Assembly: GCF_003719195.1 (NCBI RefSeq)
Contig: NZ_CP024996.1
Coordinates: 248,001 to 312,000, forward strand
Length of the DNA stretch: 64,000 bases
Direction of reading: 5' to 3'
Source of the DNA: Herbaspirillum rubrisubalbicans
GTDB lineage: Bacteria > Pseudomonadota > Gammaproteobacteria > Burkholderiales > Burkholderiaceae_D
The notes under the pieces are model-generated. The model saw only the letters and a list, made by a program, of their open reading frames with translations, had not been told where the DNA came from and did not search any database. Made by a program: the position numbers and the translations under genes. Every line of letters begins with the position of its first letter. Position 1 is the first letter of the stretch. Below, one piece after another: positions 16,218 through 23,856 of this stretch.

Positions 16218-17281
16218 GTCGTTCTCCTGTGGCGGATTTCTGAAAGCAGGCGGTCACGCGCCTCCTGGCGAGACAGTTCATCCAGTTGTGCCAGACCCTC
16301 CCAGGCTGCAGGGTTGTGGCGCATGATGTAGGCCCGATTGTGGGGGTAGCGCAGTACACGCCATTGCGTGATGAGTGCCGTGATGAGATGACGCGTGGCC
16401 ATCAGGTCGGTGACGATCTCCAATTCGAGATCGGTCAGTGGCAAGACCTCGTGATAGGCCCCGATGAACTGCGCCGCTGCCTCGAAGGGATCGGCATTGC
16501 CGGTCATATGGAAGGCAGCGGCCGTGCCTACCTCACCCACCAGCGGTGCGTGCAGCATGTCGCCGAAGTCGATGATGCCGGTGATGCGCTCCTGCTCATG
16601 CGGGGCCACCAGCGTGTTGTAGAGATGGTAGTCATTATGGATGACCTGTGCGCGTACTTGCGGCAAGCGCGGCAGTACATGCTCGGTGAAGCGCTGCATG
16701 AACCGCTGCGCCAGTTGACGGTGCGTCGGGTCGATCAGGCTCTCCATCTTGTCGTGCAAACGATGGGCGGTCGAGACATTCCAGAGCAGGTCGTGATGTG
16801 CGGCCGGATGGCTGAAGTCGCGCAGCGCCAGGTCCAACTGCGCCAGACTGCGGCCCATGGCGATGCGCTGACCGGGGGTGTGCACGGTTCCCTTGATCTG
16901 TACGCCGTCCAGATAGGTCAACATGCGTACCGTGCAAGTACTGCCGTCTTGCATTCGCAGGGGAACGGTGGTCTGTCCGTCCAGCGTGCGTACCACACGT
17001 GGGGTCGGCAGATCAGGAGCGACTGCTGCGATGTGATCCAGTGCCGCAATCTGGAAGTTCACGACGACGACATCCTCCGAGGGATTGCTTATCTTGAGGA
17101 CATACTGCGTGCCGTCGGCGCATTGGATGCAACAGTTCTGGTCTCGTTCGCTGGCCAGGGCACGCGCCTGGCCCTCGATGCCATAGAACGTCGCTGCCAG
17201 TTGCTCCAGCTCCGGCAAAGCCAGATCGGGAGCGGCTGTGTTGAGCGCGGTGCTTGCGAGCGGAGCTTGTACTTGCATCAT
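16214..17281 (-). CDS. APH/choline-kinase fold phosphotransferase, hydroxylysine-kinase-like
   Basis: A 355-residue small-molecule kinase of the aminoglycoside phosphotransferase superfamily. The catalytic loop is VIHNDYHLYNTL (Brenner-type HxDxxxxN) and the metal Asp is in GIIDFGDM; the ATP lysine is in QYVLKISNPSE. Mammalian hydroxylysine kinase (AGPHD1) belongs to this family and pairs with a class III phospholyase. Here the kinase stop overlaps the phospholyase-like start by 4 bp (ATGA coupling). It more likely phosphorylates a catabolic amino alcohol such as hydroxylysine or ethanolamine than confers drug resistance. The substrate is inference. The first two codons are both ATG; either may be used. 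Confidence 0.85.
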   Translation of the reverse strand: MMQVQAPLASTALNTAAPDLALPELEQLAATFYGIEGQARALASERDQNCCIQCADGTQYVLKISNPSEDVVVVNFQIAALDHIAAVAPDLPTPRVVRTLDGQTTVPLRMQDGSTCTVRMLTYLDGVQIKGTVHTPGQRIAMGRSLAQLDLALRDFSHPAAHHDLLWNVSTAHRLHDKMESLIDPTHRQLAQRFMQRFTEHVLPRLPQVRAQVIHNDYHLYNTLVAPHEQERITGIIDFGDMLHAPLVGEVGTAAAFHMTGNADPFEAAAQFIGAYHEVLPLTDLELEIVTDLMATRHLITALITQWRVLRYPHNRAYIMRHNPAAWEGLAQLDELSRQEARDRLLSEIRHRRTT

Positions 17282-17313
17282 GGGTCAGATTCCCGGTCAG
17301 GCGAAGCGGGTGT

Positions 17314-17979
17314 TCAAAGGCCTACCAGGCCGGCCAGTTGGCGGAAATCGGTCAGGCGATTGACGCCATAACCATCGCAGAAGGGCTCATGATTGCGATC
17401 AATGAAAGCCTTGGACATGAAGCCCAGGTCGTTGGCCGACATCATGTCGTAACGGAAGCTCGATGAGCAATGCATCATCTCTTCCGGGCCGCAGCCAAGC
17501 TGGTCGAACATATATTCGAATGCCTGGGCGCGTGGCTTGTAGGCTTGTGCCTCTTCGGCGGTATAGACCGCATGGAACGGGGCCTTCAGATGTGCCACGC
17601 TGTGTGGAATCAGGTCGATCATGGAGTTGGACAGGATCACCAGTGGAATATGCGGCGCGATCTTCTCCAGCGTTTCCACCACATGCGGATGCGGCTGCCA
17701 GGTCGGAACGGCATCGTAGAGCGCTTGCGCATCGCTGGGACGATATTGGACACCGTGTGCGTGGCAGGTGCGCTGGATGGAATTCTCTACGACATTGAAG
17801 AAAGGCTTCCAGGCCCCCAGCACTTCATCGAGCCGATAGAAACGGAAGCTGTCTAGAAATGCGGACATTCGCTCTTGCGTGACGCGGTCGGCGAACAAGG
17901 CCTTGGCGGTCGGCCCCATTTCAAAGTTGATGAGGGTGCCGTAGCAGTCGAAACTGATGAACTTGGGCTTGAAAATCAT
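17314..17979 (-). CDS. Haloacid dehalogenase type II-like HAD hydrolase
   Basis: A 221-residue HAD-superfamily hydrolase. Motif I is FDCYGTLINFE with nucleophile Asp11, motif II is VILSNS and motif III includes the Lys of AYKPRAQAFEYM. The C-terminal acidic motif seen in dehalogenases is altered (SSSFRYDMMSANDLGF). Start is ATG 17979 with AAGGAG upstream; the frame continues 41 codons further without support. It is the first gene of the run leading to the kinase and phospholyase genes, 32 bp before the kinase, so it may act on a phosphorylated or halogenated side product of that pathway. Substrate unknown. Confidence 0.87.
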   Translation of the reverse strand: MIFKPKFISFDCYGTLINFEMGPTAKALFADRVTQERMSAFLDSFRFYRLDEVLGAWKPFFNVVENSIQRTCHAHGVQYRPSDAQALYDAVPTWQPHPHVVETLEKIAPHIPLVILSNSMIDLIPHSVAHLKAPFHAVYTAEEAQAYKPRAQAFEYMFDQLGCGPEEMMHCSSSFRYDMMSANDLGFMSKAFIDRNHEPFCDGYGVNRLTDFRQLAGLVGL

Positions 17980-18252
17980 GGCGGAAATCTCCTTCGTGGT
18001 GGATGGAAGAAGTATGGCCGGCTGCACGAAACAAATATTTTTTATTGTCGGGAGATTGGAGCAGCTTCTACTTATAAACGAGACCTTTCTGGCATTTTGC
18101 ATGGCGCGGTCTCGTTGGCAACACCGTTTCAGGAACTCTCCTGTGTGGCTGCAACCTCTTTGTGGAGGCAGATGTCAGACTTTTCTCAAGTTGCGTCGAG
18201 GCGCTTGTTGATCCCTTGCTCAACGAATTTTCTACGCCATTGCGGTGCGTGT

Positions 18253-18281
18253 TCCGACATTAAATTCAATTTAATGTCGGA
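18253..18281. repeat. Perfect 29-bp AT-rich palindrome
   Basis: TCCGACATTAAATT and AATTTAATGTCGGA are perfect 14-base arms around a single central C at 18267. It could be an operator for a dimeric regulator of the divergent operons, or a hairpin. There is no T-run after it. Confidence 0.6.
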
Positions 18282-18347
18282 TTCAAGGAGCGTTAATCAT
18301 CGCCGTAAATTGAGGTCGCATAATTATTTGGCAATCGGGAGAGAGGC

Positions 18348-18583
18348 TAGAACTCATTTCATCAATAGGCGTGAGATGCGTTCTGCCCAGAAAGGGCGCT
18401 GGCAAGGAGCGCAACGCGGCCAGCGCCCTTTCTGAGCAGAACCCGAAGGGAGCGGCCCGTTTGGGCGAATTGCTGCGTTACGAATTTGGGTCAAGACGCC
18501 CAGTCTTGACCCAAATTCGCGCCTTGCACTTCATCCCAAACGGGACTCGCTCGCACTCACGTCTATTGATGAAATGAGTTCTA
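18348..18583. repeat. 236-bp element of nested inverted repeats with 28-bp terminal inverted repeats
   Basis: The ends 18348-18375 and 18556-18583 are inverted copies matching at 27 of 28 positions (outer bases TAGAACTCATTTCATCAATA). Inside lie a hairpin with 23-base arms, 22 matching (18381-18403 and 18419-18441, core AGAAAGGGCGCTGGC), an outer 10-bp stem CCCGTTTGGG (18456-18465 with 18535-18544), and within that a perfect 17-bp stem with a 5-base loop (18481-18497 and 18503-18519, core TTTGGGTCAAGAC). The whole can fold as a long closing stem with two branches. No protein-coding frame. It looks like a non-autonomous mobile or structured repeat element. Confidence 0.8.
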
Positions 18584-18642
18584 ATCACTCGCGCCCTACT
18601 TTTCAGCCCCACATCCCAGACTTACCACCAGGAACACTGCCC

Positions 18643-18872
18643 ATGTCGCCCCCGCTCATTCAGATCGATACCCCTACCTTGCCACCGGTTGCGGCCGACC
18701 TGGTCAGCGGCGTGGAACCCATCGTCGATGCGCACCCCTACCATCCCAGCCGCTTTTTAACGACACGGCCTGGGGCAAGGTGGCCAGCTTTTGGTGCGTC
18801 GCCAATGCCATCTGGGTTGGCATTCACCGTTCCTTAATCCTCATACAGCGGTTTGTTCGTTGGAGCCCATGA
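18643..18872 (+). pseudogene. Small ORF with probable frameshift, abutting the oxidase gene
   Basis: From ATG 18643 (AGGAAC upstream) one frame reads MSPPLIQIDTPTLPPVAADL and on to ...HPYHPSRF, then leaves frame at a run of five T residues (18754-18758). The alternative frame continues without a stop as NDTAWGKVASFWCVANAIWV ... and ends at TGA 18870-18872, sharing its last base with the oxidase start at 18872. One extra T would join the two into a protein of about 76 residues translationally coupled to the oxidase. I do not recognise the family. A sequencing error, a real frameshift mutation or chance are all possible. Confidence 0.35.
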
Positions 18873-20146
18873 TGCAACTGAAGTCGTACTGGCTGGATAC
18901 TTCTTTCCCCTTTGTCAGCGAGACCCCGGACCTGCCAGCGGGGAGTTGCGACGTGCTGGTGGTCGGCGGCGGCATCACTGGCTCGGCAGCGGCACTGGCG
19001 CTGGCGCGCAAGGGTGCGCGGGTAGTGGTCTGCGAAGCCGACATCGTGGGTGGCGCCGCGTCCGGGCGTAACGGTGGCATGTGCAACAACGGATTCGCTC
19101 AGGACTATGCAACGCTGTCGCAGCGGCTCGGGCGCGAATGCGCCAACCGTCTGTACCTGGCCTTCGATGCCGGGGTCGATACGGTCGAGCGCCTAGTGCG
19201 GGAAGAATCCATCGATTGCAGCTTCGCCCGCCATGGCAAGCTCAAGCTGGCTGCCAAGCCCGAGCACTATGACAAGCTAGCGCGCAGCCAGGAGCTGCTG
19301 GCTGGCAGTGTCGATGCGCAGACGCGGTTGTTGACCAGCACGCAGTTGCGCGATGAAGTCGGCACCGACCGCTACTTCGGTGGCCTGCTCATGCAAAAGA
19401 GCGCCGGGATGCATGTGGGCCGCTACGTGCGCGGGCTGGCGCAGGCAGCGCAGCGGCATGGTGTGAGTTACCTGGAACAGACTCCGGTGCTGGGCCTGCA
19501 ACGCCAATCCGGCGGCTATCTGGTGCGCACGCCCCGGGGGCAGTTGCGCGCCACGCAGGTGCTCCTGGCCAGCGGCATTTCCCAGGTCGGCCCCTTCGGC
19601 TGGATCCGCCGTCGCATCGTGCCGGTCGGCGCCTTCCTGATCGTCACCGAGCCCTTGCCGGCGGCATTGCTGGACCAATTGCTGCCGACCCGGCGCATGT
19701 ACACCGACACCAAGAATTTCGTCAATTACTTCCGCACCACGCCCGACAACCGACTGCTCTTCGGTGGCCGCGCGCGCTTTGCGGTCTCCAATCCAAAGTC
19801 CGACGCCAAGAGCGGTGAGATCCTGCGTCAGCAGATGTTGAGCGTTTTCCCGCAAATGGCGGGGGTGCGCATCGATTATTGCTGGGGCGGCATGGTCGAC
19901 ATGACGGTCGATCGTCTGCCGCGTGCCGGGAAGCGTGACGGCGTGTTCTATTCCATGGGTTACAGCGGTCACGGCACCCACATGGCGACCCTGATGGGGA
20001 CCATGATGGCCGAGATCATGGATGGCCGGGCCGATCTCAATCCCTGGAAGGATTTTGCCTGGCCGGCCATTCCCGGTCATGTCGGCAAGCCCTGGTTCCT
20101 GCCTTTCGTGGGAGCGTGGTATCGGCTCAAGGACCGGTTGCAATGA
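18872..20146 (+). CDS. FAD-dependent amine/amino-acid oxidoreductase (DadA/PuuB-like)
   Basis: A 424-residue flavoprotein of the DAO family. The dinucleotide fold is at the N-terminus (DVLVVGGGITGSAAALALAR, ending KGARVVVCEADIVGG), and the C-terminal FAD region reads VFYSMGYSGHGTHMATLMG. ASGRNGGMCNNGF resembles gamma-glutamylputrescine and glycine oxidase-like enzymes. Start is ATG 18872 with GGAG six bases upstream; ATG 18869 is adjacent. It is divergent from the HAD-kinase-phospholyase operon, and may oxidise an amine or amino acid in the same pathway. Substrate unknown. Confidence 0.88.
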   Translation: MQLKSYWLDTSFPFVSETPDLPAGSCDVLVVGGGITGSAAALALARKGARVVVCEADIVGGAASGRNGGMCNNGFAQDYATLSQRLGRECANRLYLAFDAGVDTVERLVREESIDCSFARHGKLKLAAKPEHYDKLARSQELLAGSVDAQTRLLTSTQLRDEVGTDRYFGGLLMQKSAGMHVGRYVRGLAQAAQRHGVSYLEQTPVLGLQRQSGGYLVRTPRGQLRATQVLLASGISQVGPFGWIRRRIVPVGAFLIVTEPLPAALLDQLLPTRRMYTDTKNFVNYFRTTPDNRLLFGGRARFAVSNPKSDAKSGEILRQQMLSVFPQMAGVRIDYCWGGMVDMTVDRLPRAGKRDGVFYSMGYSGHGTHMATLMGTMMAEIMDGRADLNPWKDFAWPAIPGHVGKPWFLPFVGAWYRLKDRLQ

Positions 20147-20216
20147 CAGTTGCAAGTACGGAGACAAGTGTTTCGACCTTCGGCGAGTTCGGTCACTGCT
20201 TCGATATGAACGGCCA

Positions 20217-22166
20217 ATGCAAGTCTCTTTTTCAGATGGCGAGAATGGAAATCCCGTAATCTACACGCTTCATTATTTTTCCGACCTCTGGTTTGGACGA
20301 CTTATGGCCCTTGCGACAAATAACGATTCGTTTGCGACATCCGCATTGGAGGCATGGGAGCAGCTTCTGGAGAATGGCCTGGAGACAGCGGGGCGTGACC
20401 AGGATCTTGTCGATTTGCTGCGCAAAGTGCTTGTTGGCGAAAAACTTGCCCAAAATAGGGAAGACCTCAAGATCATCTTGAGAACGGTATCGTTAGAAGA
20501 GTTCGTCCGGGCATTCTTCCAGGTTGCGGCACCCTATATCGATATGCTCAAGGACATTCTGAAGTGGTTCGAACGAGCAGAGGCGACCCACGGTCCGCAT
20601 GGCTGGAAGATGGCATGGGATGGCGCGGAGATGGAAGAGCTGAGAAGCTTCCGCAAGTGGATCGCGACGTTGGAACAGGGCGGGGAGCTTATCTCCTATC
20701 CGGCGTTGAGCAACGATGAATGTTGGAGACTGCTCCTTATACTTGACAACGTCGCTCCTGTTCATAATACGTTGTGTCTCGTGAGGAAGCAGGACTATCA
20801 GGGTTTGCCTTCTTGCATAAATAATTTTGCCTTTTCCTACGGCATTGATTGTTACGACGATATCGATACGCTGCCTGCACCGCCCGAGTCGAGCGGGCCC
20901 GTATGGATGATCTGGAACGTTATTCGCAGGGTTCTCTCCCAACTGATCGCCAGTGGCATGGATAGGGAGAAGATCCGCGCCGCGGTCAGGTCTGGAAACT
21001 ATCCGGTGGTCGCAGAGGATGGTTTTGCCACCAGCAGTATTTATGCGCGCGAGACGGATCTTTGGTTGCTCAAGTTGGTGAGCGCTTACGGAACGCTGTG
21101 TACGCTAACGGCCGAGCAACGCGATGACGCGTTATCGTATCTGGATGATTGGTTAAAGACACTACCCACCGCGAGCTACTTGATCGCCAATAGCGCCGAC
21201 GCGCTGTCGGCCTTTCTCGATCTGCCTCTGTGGAGAAGGCGACACGAGTTTTATGCAGCCTGGATTGCATCCAAACTGGTGGATGCCTGTGATGGCCACG
21301 AGATGATTCTGCGCAGTGAAAGTGGCGTGATTGCCTTGCCTTTCAGGAAGACCATCGTCGCCGAACTATTGACACCCTCACGGCATATATTGATGTCCGA
21401 GGTGCGAACGCAATTGGAAGATCCTGCGGATAAGACCAAGCGCAAGGGCAATGTGCAGCCGGATTTTACCTTTTGGCGTGCAGACGACGGTACCGATGTG
21501 TGTGATCTGGTGGTGGAAGTCAAACACTACCTGCGGCCGGCCAAAAAGAGTTGGGTCGATGTGTTTACCGATTATGCCCGAGCACATCCTCAGGCGAAGG
21601 TCGTGCTGGTGAATTACGGTGAGGCGGGTAGCGCGCTGGAAAGTATCTCCGACTCTGCGCTCAAAGAGCGTTGTTTGCTCATTGGCGATATGCGGCCAGG
21701 TCAGCTTGGGTCATTGCAAGTCCTTGAAAAAGCGGTTCAAGACGTGATAGGTATCCCCCCTGCAAAGGATGGTCCAGTGGCCGTGATCGTGGATAAGTCC
21801 CAGTCAAATGCCATGCCCTATTATCGTCTGAACGATCTGCTTCGGGAGCTGGTTGAGCAACATGCGGCTACCAGCACGGGGGTGGCCACCTCAAGTGGGG
21901 ATCAGATTTGGCCTGTCGGTTTGAATGGCGTCGTGCAGGTGTTGAACGCTGATCATAATTCCGAGGTGGAGTTCACACCCATTTTGGAAAAGGTTCTGGA
22001 AACACATGCTGCAGTGATCTTCGTCACTGATGCAGATGGGGAAAGTTACCTTGATCCGTCGATTTTCTCGATTGAAAAAATCCATGAGCCTTATTCGGGG
22101 CGCGCCATCGTCTGTCGGGTCGAACTCAAGCGCGCGGGTGCGGGCGGTATCAGGTCAAGCCGATAG
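20217..22166 (+). CDS. Unrecognised 649-residue protein with PD-(D/E)XK nuclease-like core
   Basis: I do not recognise the family as a whole. The C-terminal half has a clear PD-(D/E)XK-type signature: VQPDFTFW (Asp416), then LVVEVKHYLR (Glu434 and Lys436), preceded by the helix SEVRTQLEDP and followed by KVVLVNYGEAG, as in nuclease-like alpha/beta cores. The N-terminal 350 residues are helical, with no signal peptide or membrane segment. Base composition is visibly less GC-rich than its neighbours and codons such as ATA, TTA and AGA are more frequent, suggesting transfer. It stands alone between the oxidase (70 bp) and a convergent diguanylate cyclase (23 bp). ATG 20217 is chosen because the sequence upstream overlaps the oxidase. 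A defence or DNA-processing role is possible but unproven. Confidence 0.7.
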   Translation: MQVSFSDGENGNPVIYTLHYFSDLWFGRLMALATNNDSFATSALEAWEQLLENGLETAGRDQDLVDLLRKVLVGEKLAQNREDLKIILRTVSLEEFVRAFFQVAAPYIDMLKDILKWFERAEATHGPHGWKMAWDGAEMEELRSFRKWIATLEQGGELISYPALSNDECWRLLLILDNVAPVHNTLCLVRKQDYQGLPSCINNFAFSYGIDCYDDIDTLPAPPESSGPVWMIWNVIRRVLSQLIASGMDREKIRAAVRSGNYPVVAEDGFATSSIYARETDLWLLKLVSAYGTLCTLTAEQRDDALSYLDDWLKTLPTASYLIANSADALSAFLDLPLWRRRHEFYAAWIASKLVDACDGHEMILRSESGVIALPFRKTIVAELLTPSRHILMSEVRTQLEDPADKTKRKGNVQPDFTFWRADDGTDVCDLVVEVKHYLRPAKKSWVDVFTDYARAHPQAKVVLVNYGEAGSALESISDSALKERCLLIGDMRPGQLGSLQVLEKAVQDVIGIPPAKDGPVAVIVDKSQSNAMPYYRLNDLLRELVEQHAATSTGVATSSGDQIWPVGLNGVVQVLNADHNSEVEFTPILEKVLETHAAVIFVTDADGESYLDPSIFSIEKIHEPYSGRAIVCRVELKRAGAGGIRSSR

Positions 22167-22189
22167 TCATGTGTATTTCGCCATTACGT

Positions 22190-23383
22190 TTATCCGGAAC
22201 GTGTCATGACCACACGATCGCGCCCTTTGCGTTTGGCTTCATAGAGTGCTGCGTCGGTGATGGCAATGACGCTGTCGAGATCCAGCGGCGGTACCTCGAC
22301 AAGGCTCGCCCCCGTACTGAGGCTCACCACATCAGGCGTGGCGAACATATTGCGTGCCATCAGGGAAAAGGCCTGCCGCAGCTCTTCCAGCGATCGCATG
22401 AGTTCCTCTGCGCGCACGTCCTGCAACAGGATCACGAATTCATCCCCGCCCAGGCGCGCAGCCAGGGCATGTTCGGGCAAGCTCTCGCGCAGCAGCGTGC
22501 TCAAGGCTTCGAGCAGCTTGTCGCCGGCCGCATGGCCGTGCAGATCGTTGACTTGCTTGAAGTTGTCGATGTCGATCAGTAGCAGCGCTGTCGGATGCTG
22601 CGCACTGGCTTGCGCCAGTAAGGCCGGGGCACGCGCGTGCAGGGCGCGCCGGTTCAACAGGCCGGTGAGCGGATCGCGCGCGGCCAGTTGACCGATGCGT
22701 TCCTCGCGGCGCTGACGTTCGGTGCCGGTCATCGACAGTGCGATCAGCATCACCGCCATCGACCCTTCGATCAGCGAGACCTGGATGATGGTCCCACCAA
22801 AGGCCGCCAGGTCGACCCAAGCCCCTAAAGCCAGGGCCGACACGGCCTTGGCTACATAGAACAGGCCATGCACCAGCAAGACATGGCGCAATTGCGCCGC
22901 GCCCACGCTCAACGAAGCGCCATGCGGGCGTAGCAGGCTGCTGGCGCGCAGGGTCAGGGCGGCGATCATCAGCGACTGTATCCCCAGCATGACACGTGAC
23001 CACCAGGGATGGGTGGGCAGCAGCAGCATCAACAGCCACAAGCCGGCCAGCAGCCACCACCCGTGTGACAAGCGCCGCCGCGTAAACCATGCTACGCCCG
23101 TGAGGAAACAGGCGTGCGCTGCGATCAGCAAGCCATTGGCAAACCAGATGCCGACCAGCAGGTAGCCGCGCGAGCGCAGCAGGGCCAGGAAGGAACCCAG
23201 GGTAATGATGGCAAAGCCGCTGCTCCAGATCAGCAGCGAGCGTTCGCGCACCACGCTCCACTCCACCGCCAGATAACAGGCGGCACTGGCGGCCAATGCG
23301 ATGGTGAGGATGAGTAGGGTGGAAGGGTCGAGAGCCATGAGGTGTTGCGTCGCCCGTGAGGGCGCAGTACGAATGGCTGACAT
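22190..23383 (-). CDS. Membrane diguanylate cyclase (GGDEF)
   Basis: A 397-residue protein with about six or seven N-terminal membrane segments (for example LLILTIALAASAACYLA, WWLLAGLWLLMLLLPTHPWW) and a C-terminal GGDEF domain: DPLTGLLNRRALH, IDIDNFKQVNDLHGH, AARLGGDEFVILLQD. The GGDEF active site is intact, so it should make c-di-GMP from GTP. The RxxD inhibitory site normally before GGDEF is absent (PEHALAARLGGDEF), so product inhibition through it is unlikely. Start is ATG 23383 with GAAGG five bases upstream; an internal ATG at 23338 is an alternative. Confidence 0.9.
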   Translation of the reverse strand: MSAIRTAPSRATQHLMALDPSTLLILTIALAASAACYLAVEWSVVRERSLLIWSSGFAIITLGSFLALLRSRGYLLVGIWFANGLLIAAHACFLTGVAWFTRRRLSHGWWLLAGLWLLMLLLPTHPWWSRVMLGIQSLMIAALTLRASSLLRPHGASLSVGAAQLRHVLLVHGLFYVAKAVSALALGAWVDLAAFGGTIIQVSLIEGSMAVMLIALSMTGTERQRREERIGQLAARDPLTGLLNRRALHARAPALLAQASAQHPTALLLIDIDNFKQVNDLHGHAAGDKLLEALSTLLRESLPEHALAARLGGDEFVILLQDVRAEELMRSLEELRQAFSLMARNMFATPDVVSLSTGASLVEVPPLDLDSVIAITDAALYEAKRKGRDRVVMTRSG

Positions 23384-23457
23384 TGTAGCCTTCGTCGCCC
23401 TGCTCGCAGTGTTGTCCTTCGGCAACGCGAGCAATGGCTCTCGCTAGGCAGGAATGC

Positions 23458-23652
23458 TTACGTTGTTTTAGCGTCCACCGGCGTGGTCGTTGTCGTGGTC
23501 GATGCCGAGGTCGATTCGGGCTCTTCCCTGCTCCCCTGTTCGGGAGAGAACAGCGGTAGTTTCTTCTTCACCAGCGGCAGATTGACGCGTTCGGTGCCGT
23601 CCGGCAATACGGCTTGTTCGGCTGATAGCCAGTTGCCATTGTCAGTATTCAT
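23458..23652 (-). CDS. Small Thr-rich hypothetical protein, 64 residues
   Basis: A short frame with a strong ribosome site (AAGGAG six bases before ATG 23652). The protein starts MNTDNGNWLSAEQAVLPDGT and ends in a low-complexity tail of Ser and Thr (STSASTTTTTTPVDAKTT). It has no membrane segment or recognised domain. It lies upstream of the diguanylate cyclase in the same direction, 74 bp before it. Function unknown. Confidence 0.6.
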   Translation of the reverse strand: MNTDNGNWLSAEQAVLPDGTERVNLPLVKKKLPLFSPEQGSREEPESTSASTTTTTTPVDAKTT

Positions 23653-23856
23653 GAGTTTCTCCTTGGGAATGAAGAGTCCAGCTTGTCGTTTTCTTGCGCC
23701 AGACTCGTTGATACAACTCAACCGGGCCATTGTTTTGATGAGAATTCTTCTTGTTACGTAGATAATGCATACCGGCTCGCGTACTATGCTCCCCATCCGG
23801 AAGCCACGCCGGGCCAGCCTTCTCGGGCGCTCATTCCTTGACGCAACAGGAACAAG

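Larger units (their letters stand above)
17980..18642. other. Non-coding stretch between divergent HAD and small-ORF/oxidase genes
   Basis: About 660 bp with no credible gene. The first 300 bp are comparatively AT-rich and must hold the promoter of the HAD-kinase-lyase operon. The stretch then carries a 29-bp palindrome (18253-18281) and a 236-bp element of nested inverted repeats (18348-18583), listed separately. Short frames here are not protein-like. Confidence 0.6.

Noticed and set aside
16214..17281. Aminoglycoside resistance gene
   Set aside because: The fold matches APH, but the overlap with a phospholyase-like gene and the catabolic context favour a metabolic kinase.
18103..18642. 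Short frames in the kinase/oxidase intergenic region, including one of 186 residues
   Set aside because: They run through the palindromic element, lack ribosome sites and have no protein-like composition.
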